DNA of 64,000 nt from Gigaspora rosea (lineage: Eukaryota > Glomeromycota > Glomeromycetes > Diversisporales > Gigasporaceae). Position 1 is the first letter of the stretch. Each line of letters begins with the position of its first letter. This document shows, piece by piece, positions 46,040-57,232 of the stretch. Location: NCBI GenBank assembly GCA_003550325.1, contig QKWP01000114.1, positions 381,814 through 445,813 on the forward strand, read 5' to 3'. The notes under the pieces are model-generated. The model had not been told where the DNA came from. It searched no databases and saw nothing but the letters and a program-made list of their open reading frames with translations. Both the position numbers and the translations under genes were made by a program.

Positions 46040-46622
46040 GTTAGTTTGCTTTTAAATTATGGTATTTACCATAAAAAATTCTGTTACAGATCTGATAATC
46101 TGAGTTAACAGAAGTCAACAGATCGAAATGATAGCAATGCTAAGTAGGAATATGCCAGTAACAAACTAATCAGGCCTAGAACTTAGCTATTAGTCCTAAT
46201 AGGAAGTGCAGATAAGCCAATCTTGCGTGAATTAGCACATGAAGTCAAATAAGCACAAGTATAGTTGGGAGTGAAATTCATTTTCAATTTTTTTAATTTC
46301 ATCAATAATTTCAACAATAATTTCAACATTTTTAATATATCTATAAATTAAACTTAAACCAATTATTGTATTTGATTTAGCTTAGTTTTAATTAATTTTT
46401 GACATAATTTAAATTAATTTTTAATATTGAAAACTAATTTCACCAATTTCACTATCAAATAATTTTAATTATTAAGAGAAGTAATTTCACCCCATCTATA
46501 AGTACAAGGTTTTAATTAATTGCCTATTTGGGAGTCGTCTATAGCCATGTACCCACGTGACATTTTCATGTAAATAAACCAAACAGAGTCGCGAAATTTT
46601 GTTTATACAGATCAGCCTGAAG
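46040..46622. other. Non-genic sequence
   Basis: TTTCATCAATAATTTCAACA-type words repeat loosely near 46300. No gene. Confidence 0.45.
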
Positions 46623-46665
46623 TACAGTCAGACCTCCCTATAATCACACCCCATATAGTTACACC

Positions 46666-46923
46666 CAGTGTTGTACACGGACATTGTCCCGCCGATTTTT
46701 CAGGGACGCGGACAGTCCGGGACATGTCCGCAATAATGTCCCAACATGATACATGTCCGCCGGGTAAAACCAATCAAATTGTGGAATTATACGAATTTTA
46801 TTGGTAGATGATCACGTGTTGAGTCGCAAAATGTCCGGGACAAAAAAAATTCTGGGCAGACATGTCCCGGATGTCCCGTCCCGGACTGTCCGCCGTCCGT
46901 GTCTGTGTCCCATGACAACACTG
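46666..46923. mobile_element. hAT-type MITE, GTCCGGGACATGTCC family, copy 3 (258 bp)
   Basis: It starts CAGTGTTGTACACGGACATT and ends CCATGACAACACTG, with GTTACACC on both sides (46658-46665 and 46924-46931). It is the shortest copy, having lost much of the middle. It inserted 43 bp inside the end of the pogo-like element. Confidence 0.92.
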
Positions 46924-47145
46924 GTTACACCTCTATTTAAGCACCCGATTTTGTGTGACGGACTCAAACATAGTAAAAAAACCTCATTATAGTTACAAAT
47001 CGCTTATAATCACTATCACCATGAAAATTTGATTTTTTAACAATTTTATTAATAAAAAACCCTCATTATAGTCACCAATTTTTAACTAAATATAGATTAT
47101 ATAATCTGATTGGCCAATTTTCATATTCATGTATATTTAAAATTA

Positions 47146-47790
47146 TCTATTAATTGATAATCCGCCTGTCCACTGGAGAGTGATCCTATAGGCGAAATGT
47201 GGAGTGCTTCTATCTAAAGTTTTTTCCTTACTAAGTTAACAATACATGTCCACTAATTGAAAGTTGTAGAGCTCGTCGAGACGCATCTAATGTGGTTAGA
47301 TCATCCAAATCGGCCCAGTGGATGGCGAGTTATCATCGAAAAACGATTGGCCGACTATATAAAAATCCGTGACAAATTACATATGAAAATCACTATAGGC
47401 GAAATGTGGAGTGCTTCCATCTAAAACTTTTTTCTTACTAAGTTAACGATACATGCCCACTAATCGAAAGTTGTAGAGCTTATCGAGACGCATCTAACGG
47501 TGATTAGATCATCCAAATCGGCCCAGTGGATGGCGAGATATCGTCAAAAAACAATTGGCCGGCTATATAAAATCTCTTATGTAAACAAATATTGTTTACA
47601 TAGAGATTTTATTTAGTCGGCCAATCGTTTTTCGACGATATCTCACCATCCACTGGGTCGATTTGGATGATCTAACCACCGTTAGATGCGTCTTGATGAG
47701 CTCTACAACTTTCAATTAGTGGGCATGTATCGTTAACTTAGTAAGAAAAAAGGTTTAGATGGAAGCACGCCACATTTCGCCTATAGATGA
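47146..47790. repeat. Long palindrome, family A, copy 4 (2+1 units)
   Basis: The left arm has two units (~47170-47370 and ~47385-47585), the right arm one (~47600-47790); the centre is near 47590 (GTAAACAAATATTGTTTACA). The outer left edge AATTGATAATCCGCCTGTCC matches copy 3. The missing fourth unit suggests a deletion. Confidence 0.88.
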
Positions 47791-47883
47791 ACATAATGAG
47801 GTATTTTATTTATAGTCATACCTCTTTACAATCACCAAAATAGGGTGCGACGGACTTGGTGATTATAGAGAGGGATGAATGTA

Positions 47884-48290
47884 GTCAAAAAAACAAAAAA
47901 ATGCAAGAACATAAAAACGGCATTCTAAACCTATCTTGGGCCATTAATAAAAAATATCAGGAAGGTAATTTTACTTATATTGATCCTAACCCTAAACCCA
48001 ACCCTAATGTTAAACGTTCTCTGATATGAATTTTAACTAAAATTTCAAAAAATTACATGGTATATGACTTTAGCCATCACCTATTCGGGCACTATCCAAT
48101 ACTAATAACTATTGTTCAGATGGACAAATCTGCTGAACTCTCCTAACTCATATACAATCTGTTTTTTGTGGCTTCAACTCAAAGCAATCTGTTTAATGCA
48201 GTGTGATAAACTATCAGCATCACAAATTCAGCTTATGGCAACAATTATTAGCTTATACATCAATTGCCAATAAAAATTATTTAATCACTA
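47884..48290. other. Non-genic sequence
   Basis: CCTAACCCTAAACCCAACCC at ~47986 is a short telomere-like word, too brief to mean more. No gene. Confidence 0.45.
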
Positions 48291-48294
48291 GTAC

Positions 48295-49160
48295 ATGTCA
48301 TGTGCATACAAATCATTATTCACCGCATATGAAACACAATTGTGCATGAACGAAAAAAAGCAAAAACCTGCTAGGTAGAAACATGATCCTGAAGTATCAC
48401 CATCATCACTATAGGTTATTCAGCACTACCATCTTATAAAAGGTTATTCGACACCTACAATTTTTTTTATCCCCCAGCCCTCCCTAATAATATATTAAAT
48501 TTGCTATAATCATCGCATTTAGGGTGAAACTTGAGTTGTTGAATTCTAGTAATAAAAAAAGTTTATAACATATTTAGTTAGTGCAATTCTGAAAGACAAT
48601 AATAAAAAGACATTATTTATAGTGCAATTTAATCAAGAGAAAAACTGTTAAAGTGATGTTTAGTTAAACAATTTTCGCATAATAGATAAATATACAGTAG
48701 TACCATATGAAATGTAGAATTTCATATTTTATTGCATTTAATTATATATATTTTATATATATATCATGATACATATTATGATCAAAGTACCACTCTGTTA
48801 CTCATAGGCTAATTCGCACTATTATTATTGTAATATAGATTCTTTTATTCAGCTTTTTTATTGTACTTGCGACTATATCTATGTACAGTACTTTATAATT
48901 GTTATATACGCGAACTTTTTTTCTACAAAAAACATTTATCGTTCCCACATATATACACACATATGCATAACATTTTCATTCACCGCACATGAGAATGCAA
49001 TATACATATATGATATAAACAAATGAATAAAAAAGCAAAAACCTGTTAGGTAGAAACCTGTTCCTGAAATTTCACCACCGTAACCATAGGTTATCCAGTA
49101 CTGCCATCTAATGAAAGAGTTATTTGGCACCTAAAAATTTTTCTATTCCTAGCCCTTCCT
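48295..49160. repeat. Pair of diverged direct repeats ~650 bp apart
   Basis: AGCAAAAACCTGCTAGGTAG...CACTATAGGTTATTCAG at ~48359 recurs as AGCAAAAACCTGTTAGGTAG...AACCATAGGTTATCCAG at ~49034. Each copy is followed by a CTAGCCCTTCC/CAGCCCTCCC word. A minus-strand frame at 48936-49130 runs through one copy, but the other is not open, so I do not call a gene. Confidence 0.7.
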
Positions 49161-50481
49161 TGTAGCATAGATTTTGTGATGATCATTAGCAAATTTCTGT
49201 ACACTTTGTAGACTGGTTAGGGTAGAGTGAAATCCACATTTCCACACATTCCATTTCTAAAAATGTAGTTTTTGATGTTATAATTTTTAGCCAGTATTTG
49301 TAAAAATAATTGCCAATGATCATAAAATTTATCACATGCCCTACCAATTTCCAAGTCAGCTGTATTTATCTATATCAATATTTCTAAATTGGACTTTCCT
49401 TATAAATTAAGTTTACTGGCCATTATTCAAACAATATTTTAGACATTATTTTGCGATTATACAGTTTATTATCCATTTCTGGTTTAGTGTAACTGCATCG
49501 CACAGCTATTTATATTTAATTGAATACTGGACCATCGGAGGCTGAGGTGATAAACAAAATTTGCGGTGCTAAATTCTTGTAGATCTTAAAATTGATTGGT
49601 ATAAAAAATCTAGTTTGCACTAGATAAACCAAACCTCATCGTCATATCTTTAAAACCTCTAATTTAATGCAGCTTTTATATCCATTCTATTTAATGCAGG
49701 TTCCATTAGTTGATAAAATGTTTATTCATCACCATACCTTATCTTCAAGATCTTTATCCCCTCCCTGTAACTTATTAATAAATTTCTGACTTATAGTATT
49801 TGGTATTAATAATTTTTAAACAATGGTAATTATAAATCTTCAAAGACATACTATAATTAAAAACAGGTCTGCTAAATAAATGATTGTAGGAACAATTAAT
49901 TATAATTTTTCAAGCTCAATTAATTGGTTGGTAATACAATTAAAATTAGCCAATTAATTGCAATTTTATATAATTAAGTTAATATTTATATTTTACTATA
50001 AGATTGATTTTTGATTTTTTGCTACTTAAAAAACTATATTATGCTAGTAAAAATATTGTATGCAATTATTTTATAATTAATTAGGTTTCAATTAATTTTA
50101 TGATAATTTTAATTAATATTAATTGTATGATATATAGAAAATTAGTTTAATAATTTTTTAGTAGGTCTAGCTAAAAATACAAAATAACTTACAAAACAGT
50201 TTCTATATCTATAAAATTATCTACTCTCAATCATAAATTATAAATATTTAATTTAAACTTCAAAAAAATTTTAAATATCAAACCTAATTATGCTAGTATA
50301 AGAATCTTTTTTTAATATTTGAAACAAAAATATCTACTATTAAAATTTAATAATTATAAGTATAAAATCTAGCAAAATTTTAGGCATTCCTGGCTAGAGA
50401 TATTTAATTTATACATTTTTGGCCCAAAACTATTCCCAATTATATAATTTTAATTAAGATTAAAATTACATAGTATTAAAG
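49161..50481. other. Non-genic AT-rich sequence
   Basis: Nothing supportable on either strand. The AATTAATT-rich section at ~49890-50170 is low complexity. Confidence 0.5.
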
Positions 50482-50501
50482 CAAAGGAAGTATTATATAT
50501 A
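50482..50501. repeat. Direct repeat at the LINE 3' end (target duplication)
   Basis: CAAAGGAAGTATTATATATA here and CAAAGAAAGTATTATATATA at 52099-52118 differ at one base and bracket the LINE fragment. Confidence 0.75.
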
Positions 50502-52098
50502 TTTATATTTTTTTTATTCTTTGACGAGTCTGCTAGATACTTGCAAGTGAACAGAAGAATACCATGCTAAAATATATTTACAAGATATTCAGTTCTTTCT
50601 CATATAAGCCTAATACTACTTGGTTTCCTAAAAAGGACTTGAGTGTACCCTGCGCACTGTTTCCCTGATGAAACAGGTTTTGGTAGTGGCCAATCAATAG
50701 CCATACCAAAAGGGCTTTTTACTTTTCTCAATGAAGCCTAACATCTCTTCTTCTACCAAACTTCCTATCATTTTTAATTTTTCTGAAACTTTTTCTTTCC
50801 ACTTCTCTTTACATTCCTTCTGGCCTTCTGAAATTTTGTTTTCTTCATTTTTCTTTTTTTTCCCCTTATGTCTAGCCTTTTTCTTCTGTTTTTCTTTTCG
50901 TACAATGCCACTTTCTTCCTCCCATCCATTTACTGTCTGGCAACGGTCTTTCCAAATAATTTCAAAAAGACTGTTCCATGTTATATTTAGAACATCTTCA
51001 ATAATATAGTTCATTATTCTGTTAGAGTGAAGCTGCTTCGGAATTCTTAACTGAGCTTTGTGACAGAACAAACCCTTAATTAACCCTTTTCATACACTAA
51101 TTATCTCCTCTTGATTTTCTCCAAAATTAGATTTATCAACTTCTGTTTGGGTAGTCATTTTCAAACATCTTTTGACAGGTTGTTCCAATAAATTCTGCTG
51201 CTACCGATTGAATACTCTACTATGAAATTTCGTAGCCTTCACATTCAGCCAAATGATCATGTACTTTCTTGGTTTCTGTATTGCAGCACAGACAATTTGA
51301 AGATTTGTATAAGTCTGGTCTTCTCCTATTTAATAGGTCAAGAAGAGATAGATTTTCTGAAAGACATTTGATAATAAAACAAGCTTTTTTACTTCTTCTG
51401 GTTGTTGAACCTTGTATACCAGTTACTTCCTTGAGCTTCTTCCAGAACATCGACCAGCTTTTGTCATTGTAACTATTGTTTTGTACTGTAATACACAAGC
51501 TTGTGAAAGATGCCACTCAGCACCCAAATACATGTTGTTGAGTGTTTTGATAAAAGCTTGAGACAGCATCACTACTAGCCAATTTTTCCAAAATAAGACA
51601 CTTTGGAATCTTGAACTTTTTCCTACTTCTACTTGAATTGTTTCTGATGCTTCACAACCTTTTTTTGCTAGTTTGTCAGCCAAATTGTTCCATTTGTTAT
51701 TGTTGTGCACTTTCACCTTATTGAGCTCAAGGGTAATGTTTTTAGTTTTATTAGATCTATGATTTTTTCTGTCAAAAGAAAATTAGACTGTTTTAGCACC
51801 CTCTTGCTGGTTCAAGAGAGATCCTGATTCTATCGCACAGATTGCTACTGTACTATCTGTGTAAACTATAACTTCTGCTTCACTTGGAATTGTTAAAAGC
51901 ATAGTCCATATTGCTATGAGTTCTGCCTTTGTTAATGATGGTCATTGAAACGCTTTAATTGATATTGTATCCAAAATTTCTTCCTCTGTGTTGCTTATTT
52001 GAACCCACCCAGCTCCTATCATGCAACAGGGATTAATATTACCCAAACTCTCTACTAAAGAACCGTCTGTGTAAAAAATGAAATGTTCACATTTTCTA
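50502..52098 (-). pseudogene. 5'-truncated LINE: RNase H and C-terminal domain
   Basis: Read on the minus strand from 52098, the fragment opens with an RNase H domain: FYTDGSLVESLG with GAGWVQ (first Asp, ~52070), KAELIAIWTML (Glu, ~51930), VIVYTDSTVAI (second Asp, ~51870) and, after frame changes, NNKWNNLADKLAKKG (last Asp, ~51690). A Cys/His-rich tail follows (SSNCLCCNTETKKVHDHLAE, ~51270), then IPKQLHSNRIMNYI and a Lys/Glu-rich stretch ending at 50694. A TGA stop lies between KAFQ and PSLTKAEL. A-rich sequence on this strand at ~50510 is the tail. Flanking 20-bp direct repeats and the missing 5' part are the usual marks of LINE insertion. It is not the same element as the 33-44 kb LINE. 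Confidence 0.88.
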
Positions 52099-52118
52099 CA
52101 AAGAAAGTATTATATATA

Positions 52119-53870
52119 AAATTATCTTTTTGATATTTTAATTAGTATTTGAAATAGGTTTAGAAAGCTGTTTTTTGCGTTTTTTACATTTATTATTTTT
52201 TTGCTCCTTTAGTTATTGTTTTTATTTGTTAGACTGATCTGTGATAATTGCTTTTTTGCTACTTTTGTATTATACAAAAATGTTTATTATGTGATTTATT
52301 TGCTCTTTAATTGGCTATTAGTTCATTCAGCACATTACAAAAATGAAAATTAATTCTATAATGTTCTGCTAAAATCTGACTAGTCCACAATTATGCTTGT
52401 TAGCAAAATTTTAATGATATCCCTAATTAACAACTAGATTAATGAAAAATAAACTATTTACAGTTTTGTGATCATAGAAAATTCAAGCAAATTCAATTGT
52501 TCATATAGAAATGAATAAGATTTATAAAAAGCCAAATCTACATTTTTTATTTATTTGAATTTGTTTTTTTGTCCTTTTATTTTTTTTTTGTATAAATTGT
52601 TTGTTAAAAATGTGTTTTTATAAGTCTGAGCTTACAACTAACAGTTTGTATTTGCATTAGGATTTGAAAATCTTGTACTAATTAGTTTTATAATATGATA
52701 TAGAGCTGCTGATTTAAACAAAAATAGTTCTTGTTACAATGTTAAACAGCTTTGTATTATTTTTTTTTAATACTAATTTTATTTTTTAATAATTTAATTT
52801 TTTTTAAATACTAAAGCTACAAAATTATGGTTTCTGCCTTGTGGATTAGCATTAAGAAAGGTTTAGAAATATCTTGTACTAGATTAGGAATAAAATTGGT
52901 TGATAACTGCAAGCAGTTCTTCATCTTTTTTTTCTCCAATTTCCAGATTTTTCTCTTCTAGTTCACATAAAGCCAAACCTTTAATAAAAGAAGTTTTTTG
53001 TCTATCAAAGCTGTATTAAATTAATAAATTAAGCATATCTATTCTACTAACTCAAGAAGAGTTAGATTAGCAGCAGCTATTTTGTTAACAAAAACTACTA
53101 AGTATTTTATACTGATTATATTTTATACTAATTATATAAACCAAGCACAAATGTTCTATAGTTTGAAGCATCATTGAATTGTATTATTACAGGTCGTTGC
53201 AAGTTATTTCAAGCGTCTTTTGGGTAGTTGTTAAGTGATTATTGATAAGAACCTTTACTCAAAACTCAAAAATCAGAATATTATAGTTATAAACTAGGGA
53301 TATATTTCATATTTTGGTTATATTTATTTTGTAAATGTCAAATATAGATAAAAATTCTATTTTTGTTTTTGGATTTAACCCCCTACTATCTTTTTTTATC
53401 GGCATGCTGTATATTGTTTCTAATAATGTTAAGGTTATGCATAGATCATCTTGTTTATTGGCTGTTTTTTAAATCGTGATCTGCCATATCCTTTTAAGCT
53501 AAAACTGAAAGGATTTTCGTCAAATAATTTTATATTATCTTATCTGATATATCTGATATATCTGATATAACCCGAAAATTTTTTATTGTATTCAGGTTGT
53601 ATTTATAAATTTTTGGTTATCACGTGAGATTATATATGTGATAAAGGTCAAGTAAATAGTACGTAATTTAAGTGTTAATTCTAAATTTATTTTATTTTAT
53701 TTATCTATTTATTTTATATTAATTATTATTATTATTTTGACCGATTTTGACCATAAATGATAAAACAAAGAAGCCCAACTTCATGGTAAATTTACCCATT
53801 AAGTAACTTACTTTGACTTATATAATTTTAATTTATTTGTTTATTTTTTTTTAAATAAACAATCTGTGCG
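52119..53870. other. Non-genic AT-rich sequence
   Basis: Stop-rich on both strands. TATCTGATATATCTGATATA at 53545 is a short tandem. No gene. Confidence 0.5.
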
Positions 53871-55135
53871 TTTTGATGAGATAATGCAGATACTCTAACT
53901 AGTCTGGTACTGCTTGATTATGTTCGATTGAGCCTTTGGGCAAATCTTTACTAAAGCAACCTCGTGAGTTAGGTTGATAATTACATTAGCGATATGCTGC
54001 GGCAATGATGTTGATGATTCCTAAAATCGAGTTGACATATGCATGACGTACGTAATTCAACAGAATGAAAGGTGGCTAAGCAAAACATGAGCGCCTCACA
54101 AGGCCTGGGTAAAGGGTGGGATCACGAGCTGAATGAAGAGAATGAGAAAAAACATGTGAAGATCATCGTGAGATGCTAAATAAGGAATTGGAGACAGGTG
54201 AATATAATGTAAAATCAACTTCTGCGCAACCATCGAACCTGAGCGAGTACAAGCAAAGGAAACCGACCTCAACAATTACATTAGGTATAGTAAATTCTGT
54301 CGAAAGATGTAGAACAATTCCCATCATTACCTCTCTTAAATAACCACTCCTTATGACCTCATACTTATTCAACTATCCATTATCCCTTATTCAATACATC
54401 ATACTTATCCGACTCTTAAATGCATTACCCCTGTCATCAATACTTAATACTTACCCAACGATCATGGACCCAGATCATGGTCTCATGACAAATGATGTCC
54501 TGTGACCAGGGCCCTAGAAAACTTTGAAAAGATTAGAAAACAATAAATCGCAATTTTTATCGATATCGCATTATAAAACAATTTTATCCCTTTTTTATGC
54601 ATGTGAGGTTACATGATAAAAATCTGCAAATTTAATTGGTTAACTATTTTTGTCTACCAATTTCGTTTGCATATTTGTGTGTAACTTCACGTGCAGCATT
54701 CGAAAAAATGAATATTAAGTAAAAATTTATAAAATAATAGTTAAGATTCAAAAAACTAAACATAAGTTAAATATTAAGTTAAACCTTAATAATAAAGATC
54801 TTATTTTTGTATCTTGGTTTTAGTTTATTAGAAGTAAGTCTTCTGAGTGCGTAATTATAGACATGATTTAATTTAATAATCATGATATAAAGATATATAT
54901 AGTATAAATTAAATGGCAACTTGAAAATTACTTTTAGAATCTCATCTCTAATAAATTATCGATAATTTTGATCAGCAAAAATAATACTACAATTTGATAT
55001 CGCAATAAAAAACATTGGTTGTTACCAAAACAATTTTTCCAAAATAATATCGAAATTTTCTAGGGGCCCTGCCCGTGACTTTGTTCACGGCATCAACATG
55101 AAATGTCAGGTGGACGGGATCATAGTTGCAATTAC
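53871..55135 (-). other. Possible solo LTR or retroelement fragment, split by a hAT MITE
   Basis: This stretch (excluding 54507-55071) is markedly less AT-rich than its neighbours. On the minus strand it carries three loose repeats of GGATAAGTATGATGTATTGA at ~54360-54460, TTATTTAAGAGAGGTAATG at ~54330 (TATA-like), and CTTTGCTTGTACTCGCTCAG, but only a 69-codon frame (54163-54372) without a domain. Regulatory-looking, non-coding sequence of this kind fits an LTR; I found no matching partner in the window. Confidence 0.3.
54507..55071. mobile_element. 565-bp hAT-type MITE, CAGGGCCCCTAGAAAA ends
   Basis: CAGGGCCCTAGAAAACTTTG at the left and AATTTTCTAGGGGCCCTG at the right are inverted. CCTGTGAC (54499-54506) and CCCGTGAC (55072-55079) form an 8-bp duplication with one change. 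Inner words ATCGATATCGCATT and TGATATCGCAATAA pair as well. No transposase. Confidence 0.85.
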
Positions 55136-55203
55136 ATTTTGTTTCTCGAAAATTTATATAGTAGCTTTTATAAACAATAATATAATATTACAAGTGTTTT
55201 GGG

Positions 55204-55360
55204 GTGCCGCTGGCGCTCTTTCAAAGCTACAAAATTCGATTTTTTAAAATTCCACTATGTCCTAACTATCATGCTAAATCTCATACTAACTATTATGCTA
55301 TAGTTCATACTATTATGCATGCCCATACTAACTATCATGCTACTGACTATCTTGCTATGT
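55204..55360. repeat. Left part of a CTATCATGCTA minisatellite
   Basis: ACTATCATGCTAAATCTCAT, ACTATTATGCT, ACTATCATGCTACTGACTAT and CTTGCTATGTT match the units at 57551-58985. The array appears split by the element at 55361-57548. Confidence 0.7.
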
Positions 55361-55461
55361 TGGGGTGTTCGATGTACTATATAAACCAAAACTATGTATA
55401 GTATCTTATAAAAGTCTATTATCAATTTTTTTGATCTCTGTATAACAATATTGATTATTTA

Positions 55462-55656
55462 TTACGATAATTCAGATGTCTCTTCTGCTTTTTCATTAAT
55501 TAATGCTTCGTCATTAATCAATTCTTCTTCATTAATCAATGCTTCATCATTAATCAATTCTTCTTCATTAATCAATGCTTCTTCATTGATGGATGCTTCT
55601 TCACTAGTAGGTACACTTTCATCAAGTTGGTTTGTTTTTTTAAGCTGTGCATTTTT
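55462..55656 (-). pseudogene. Acidic hexapeptide-repeat frame, possible C-terminal tail of a lost gene
   Basis: The minus strand stays open for 65 codons and reads AQLKKTNQLDESVPTSEEAS followed by INEEAL/INEEEL/INDEAL hexads (18-bp unit, ~5 copies) and ends EKAEETSELS with double stops. Third positions vary between units (ATTAAT/ATCAAT, GATGAA/GACGAA), so the frame may once have been selected. It begins after a stop and has no start. It could be the tail of the transposase of the enclosing element; that is a guess. The plus-strand Ser/Leu/Ile-rich frame is its shadow. Confidence 0.4.
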
Positions 55657-55806
55657 TTAAATGAAATTGGCATTTATATGCCTATTTTCTTGGATTTAAT
55701 AAGATGCACAATCTTAACAGTGCACAATTTCAAAGTAAAATTTTGAGAATATCAATATGAAGTTCCAGGGAATTAAGCTATAGAGCAAAATTTATATCCT
55801 ATCCAA

Positions 55807-57232
55807 TAGGGCTATTAATCAGTCCGTCCAGTCTGTCCTGGTTAAAAGACTGCCCAGACTTTTTAAAAAACCAGACTGAAACTGCAGTCCAGGACCAAAT
55901 AGGACCGAATAGAGCTAGACTGGATGAACCCGATGATCAATATAATACTTTTTTGCTATAACGATGAGATTAAGCTTAATAGTAAAAAATTTCAATACTT
56001 TTACAATAAGCTTTTCAAATTTATAATATTTGCTTATATGATATAAGAGAGCAATAATTAATATGTTTAATAATTTTAGACATACATAAATTATAGATTA
56101 GAAAATAATATAATATATTAATATAGCAAAATAGCATTATTTAATTAACTTTGTAAATATGAACATTATAGTTAAAATCTGTTAAAAAGATATTTTGTCA
56201 CTTTTAGCACTTAACATTCGATAATTTGACTGAATAATATAATCATAATTGGTTATGCCAAATGTTCAATCTTGTACTGCTTCAAGACAAGAATTATCTT
56301 TATATATGAAAATATTAAAGCAAATTAACAAAACGATTAGATGTTATCTGCATAGAAAAAAATTTGATTAATATAATATTGTTAGCATTTACATGCCTGT
56401 CAAATACTTAAAAATTTATAAACCTACATATTTAATCAAACAAAATATAAAAAATGAAGTATGCTACAAGTATCGGGTTATTTCCAAGTTAAAATTAAAA
56501 AATTTTTAATCGGTAAAATGTGCGTATATAAAAAAAAAACCTGCTAGCAAGAAAAAAAATTTATAAAGTTAAAATTTAAAATGGTAAGTCTTCAGTAAAC
56601 CAAGATTTCAAACACAAAACAGCCTGAACAGTTTCATTATCAAGAGAATTTCGTGACTTAGTAACTGTTAATCTAGCTAAACTAAAAAGTTGTTCACATA
56701 GAACACTAGTAGACATAATAGCTAGATAATCTTGTATTTGCTTATAGGCATTGTTTGGAACACAAGTTTGAGACAAGCTAATAGTTAATTTAGTCGAATG
56801 CAAATTATAATTTTTACCATTAAAAATTCTCAGCTAAATTAATCGTTAGCTTGTTTCGAACTCGTATTCCAAAATAATGCCCATAGGCGTTATTTTGCAC
56901 AAATACAGTGTAAATTGTAAATCAACTGATCACGCTATTGCTGTTATTGATAAATTTCTCTATTTTATTAATGTTGACAACAGCCCGTCCTCATTATATA
57001 TTAAACGTGGTTTAATCTTGTTTAATAAACTAAAGGGTTTGTAATTGAATTTTAGCCAAAAACAACATTTTATAGTTGTTTCAAAACGTGTATTATCATA
57101 ATATTTAGTTGATTTGATATTTACTATTAGGACCGACGGTCCTTTCAGTCTGTCCAAAAAAGGACCAGACCAGCCCAGTCTCTAGACGGACTGAAGGACC
57201 ATCAGTCCAGACCAGACCAATTAACAGCCCTA
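55807..57232. mobile_element. hAT transposon relic with transposase remnant
   Basis: TAGGGCTATTAATCAGTCCG at the left and TAGGGCTGTTAATTGGTCTG (inverted, right) are the TIRs. CTATCCAA (55799-55806) and CCATCCAA (57233-57240) are an 8-bp duplication with one change. Subterminal AGTCCAGACC/CAGTCTGTCC words are dense near both ends. The transposase fragment is at 56576-56803. Confidence 0.88.
56576..56803 (-). pseudogene. hAT transposase, C-terminal dimerisation domain
   Basis: The frame reads DYLAIMSTSVLCEQLFSLAR then LTVTKSRNSLDNETVQAVLC and LKSWF. This matches the conserved C-terminal hAT family dimerisation region (pattern LA.P.TS...ER.FS.A......R..L....V..L..LK.W). Only ~75 codons are preserved; nothing upstream on this strand reads as the DDE core, although short open pieces at 56960-57157 may be N-terminal scraps. 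Inactive. Confidence 0.8.

Larger units (their letters stand above)
46623..47883. mobile_element. Pogo-like TIR element, copy A, with two nested elements
   Basis: The left end TACAGTCAGACCTCCCTATA and the inverted right end TACATTCATCCCTCTCTATA, both at TA, resemble pogo/Tigger-type termini (CAGT..ACCTC.CTATAA). The body at 46924-47145 and 47791-47883 is shared, in inverse orientation, with 60576-61932, including AAGTCCGTCGCACCCTATTT and ATAAATAAAATACCTCATTA. A hAT MITE (46666-46923) and a family A palindrome (47146-47790) lie inside. No transposase. Confidence 0.8.

Noticed and set aside
47985..48010. CCCTAA-like telomere words (also at 5461 and 62445)
   Set aside because: Only two or three imperfect units; expected by chance or as short interstitial remnants.
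48936..49130. 64-codon minus-strand frame in a direct repeat
   Set aside because: The sister repeat copy at ~48300 is not open in the same frame, so no coding constraint is evident.
50731..51009. Plus-strand frame rich in Phe/Ser
   Set aside because: Shadow of the Lys/Glu-rich tail of the minus-strand LINE.
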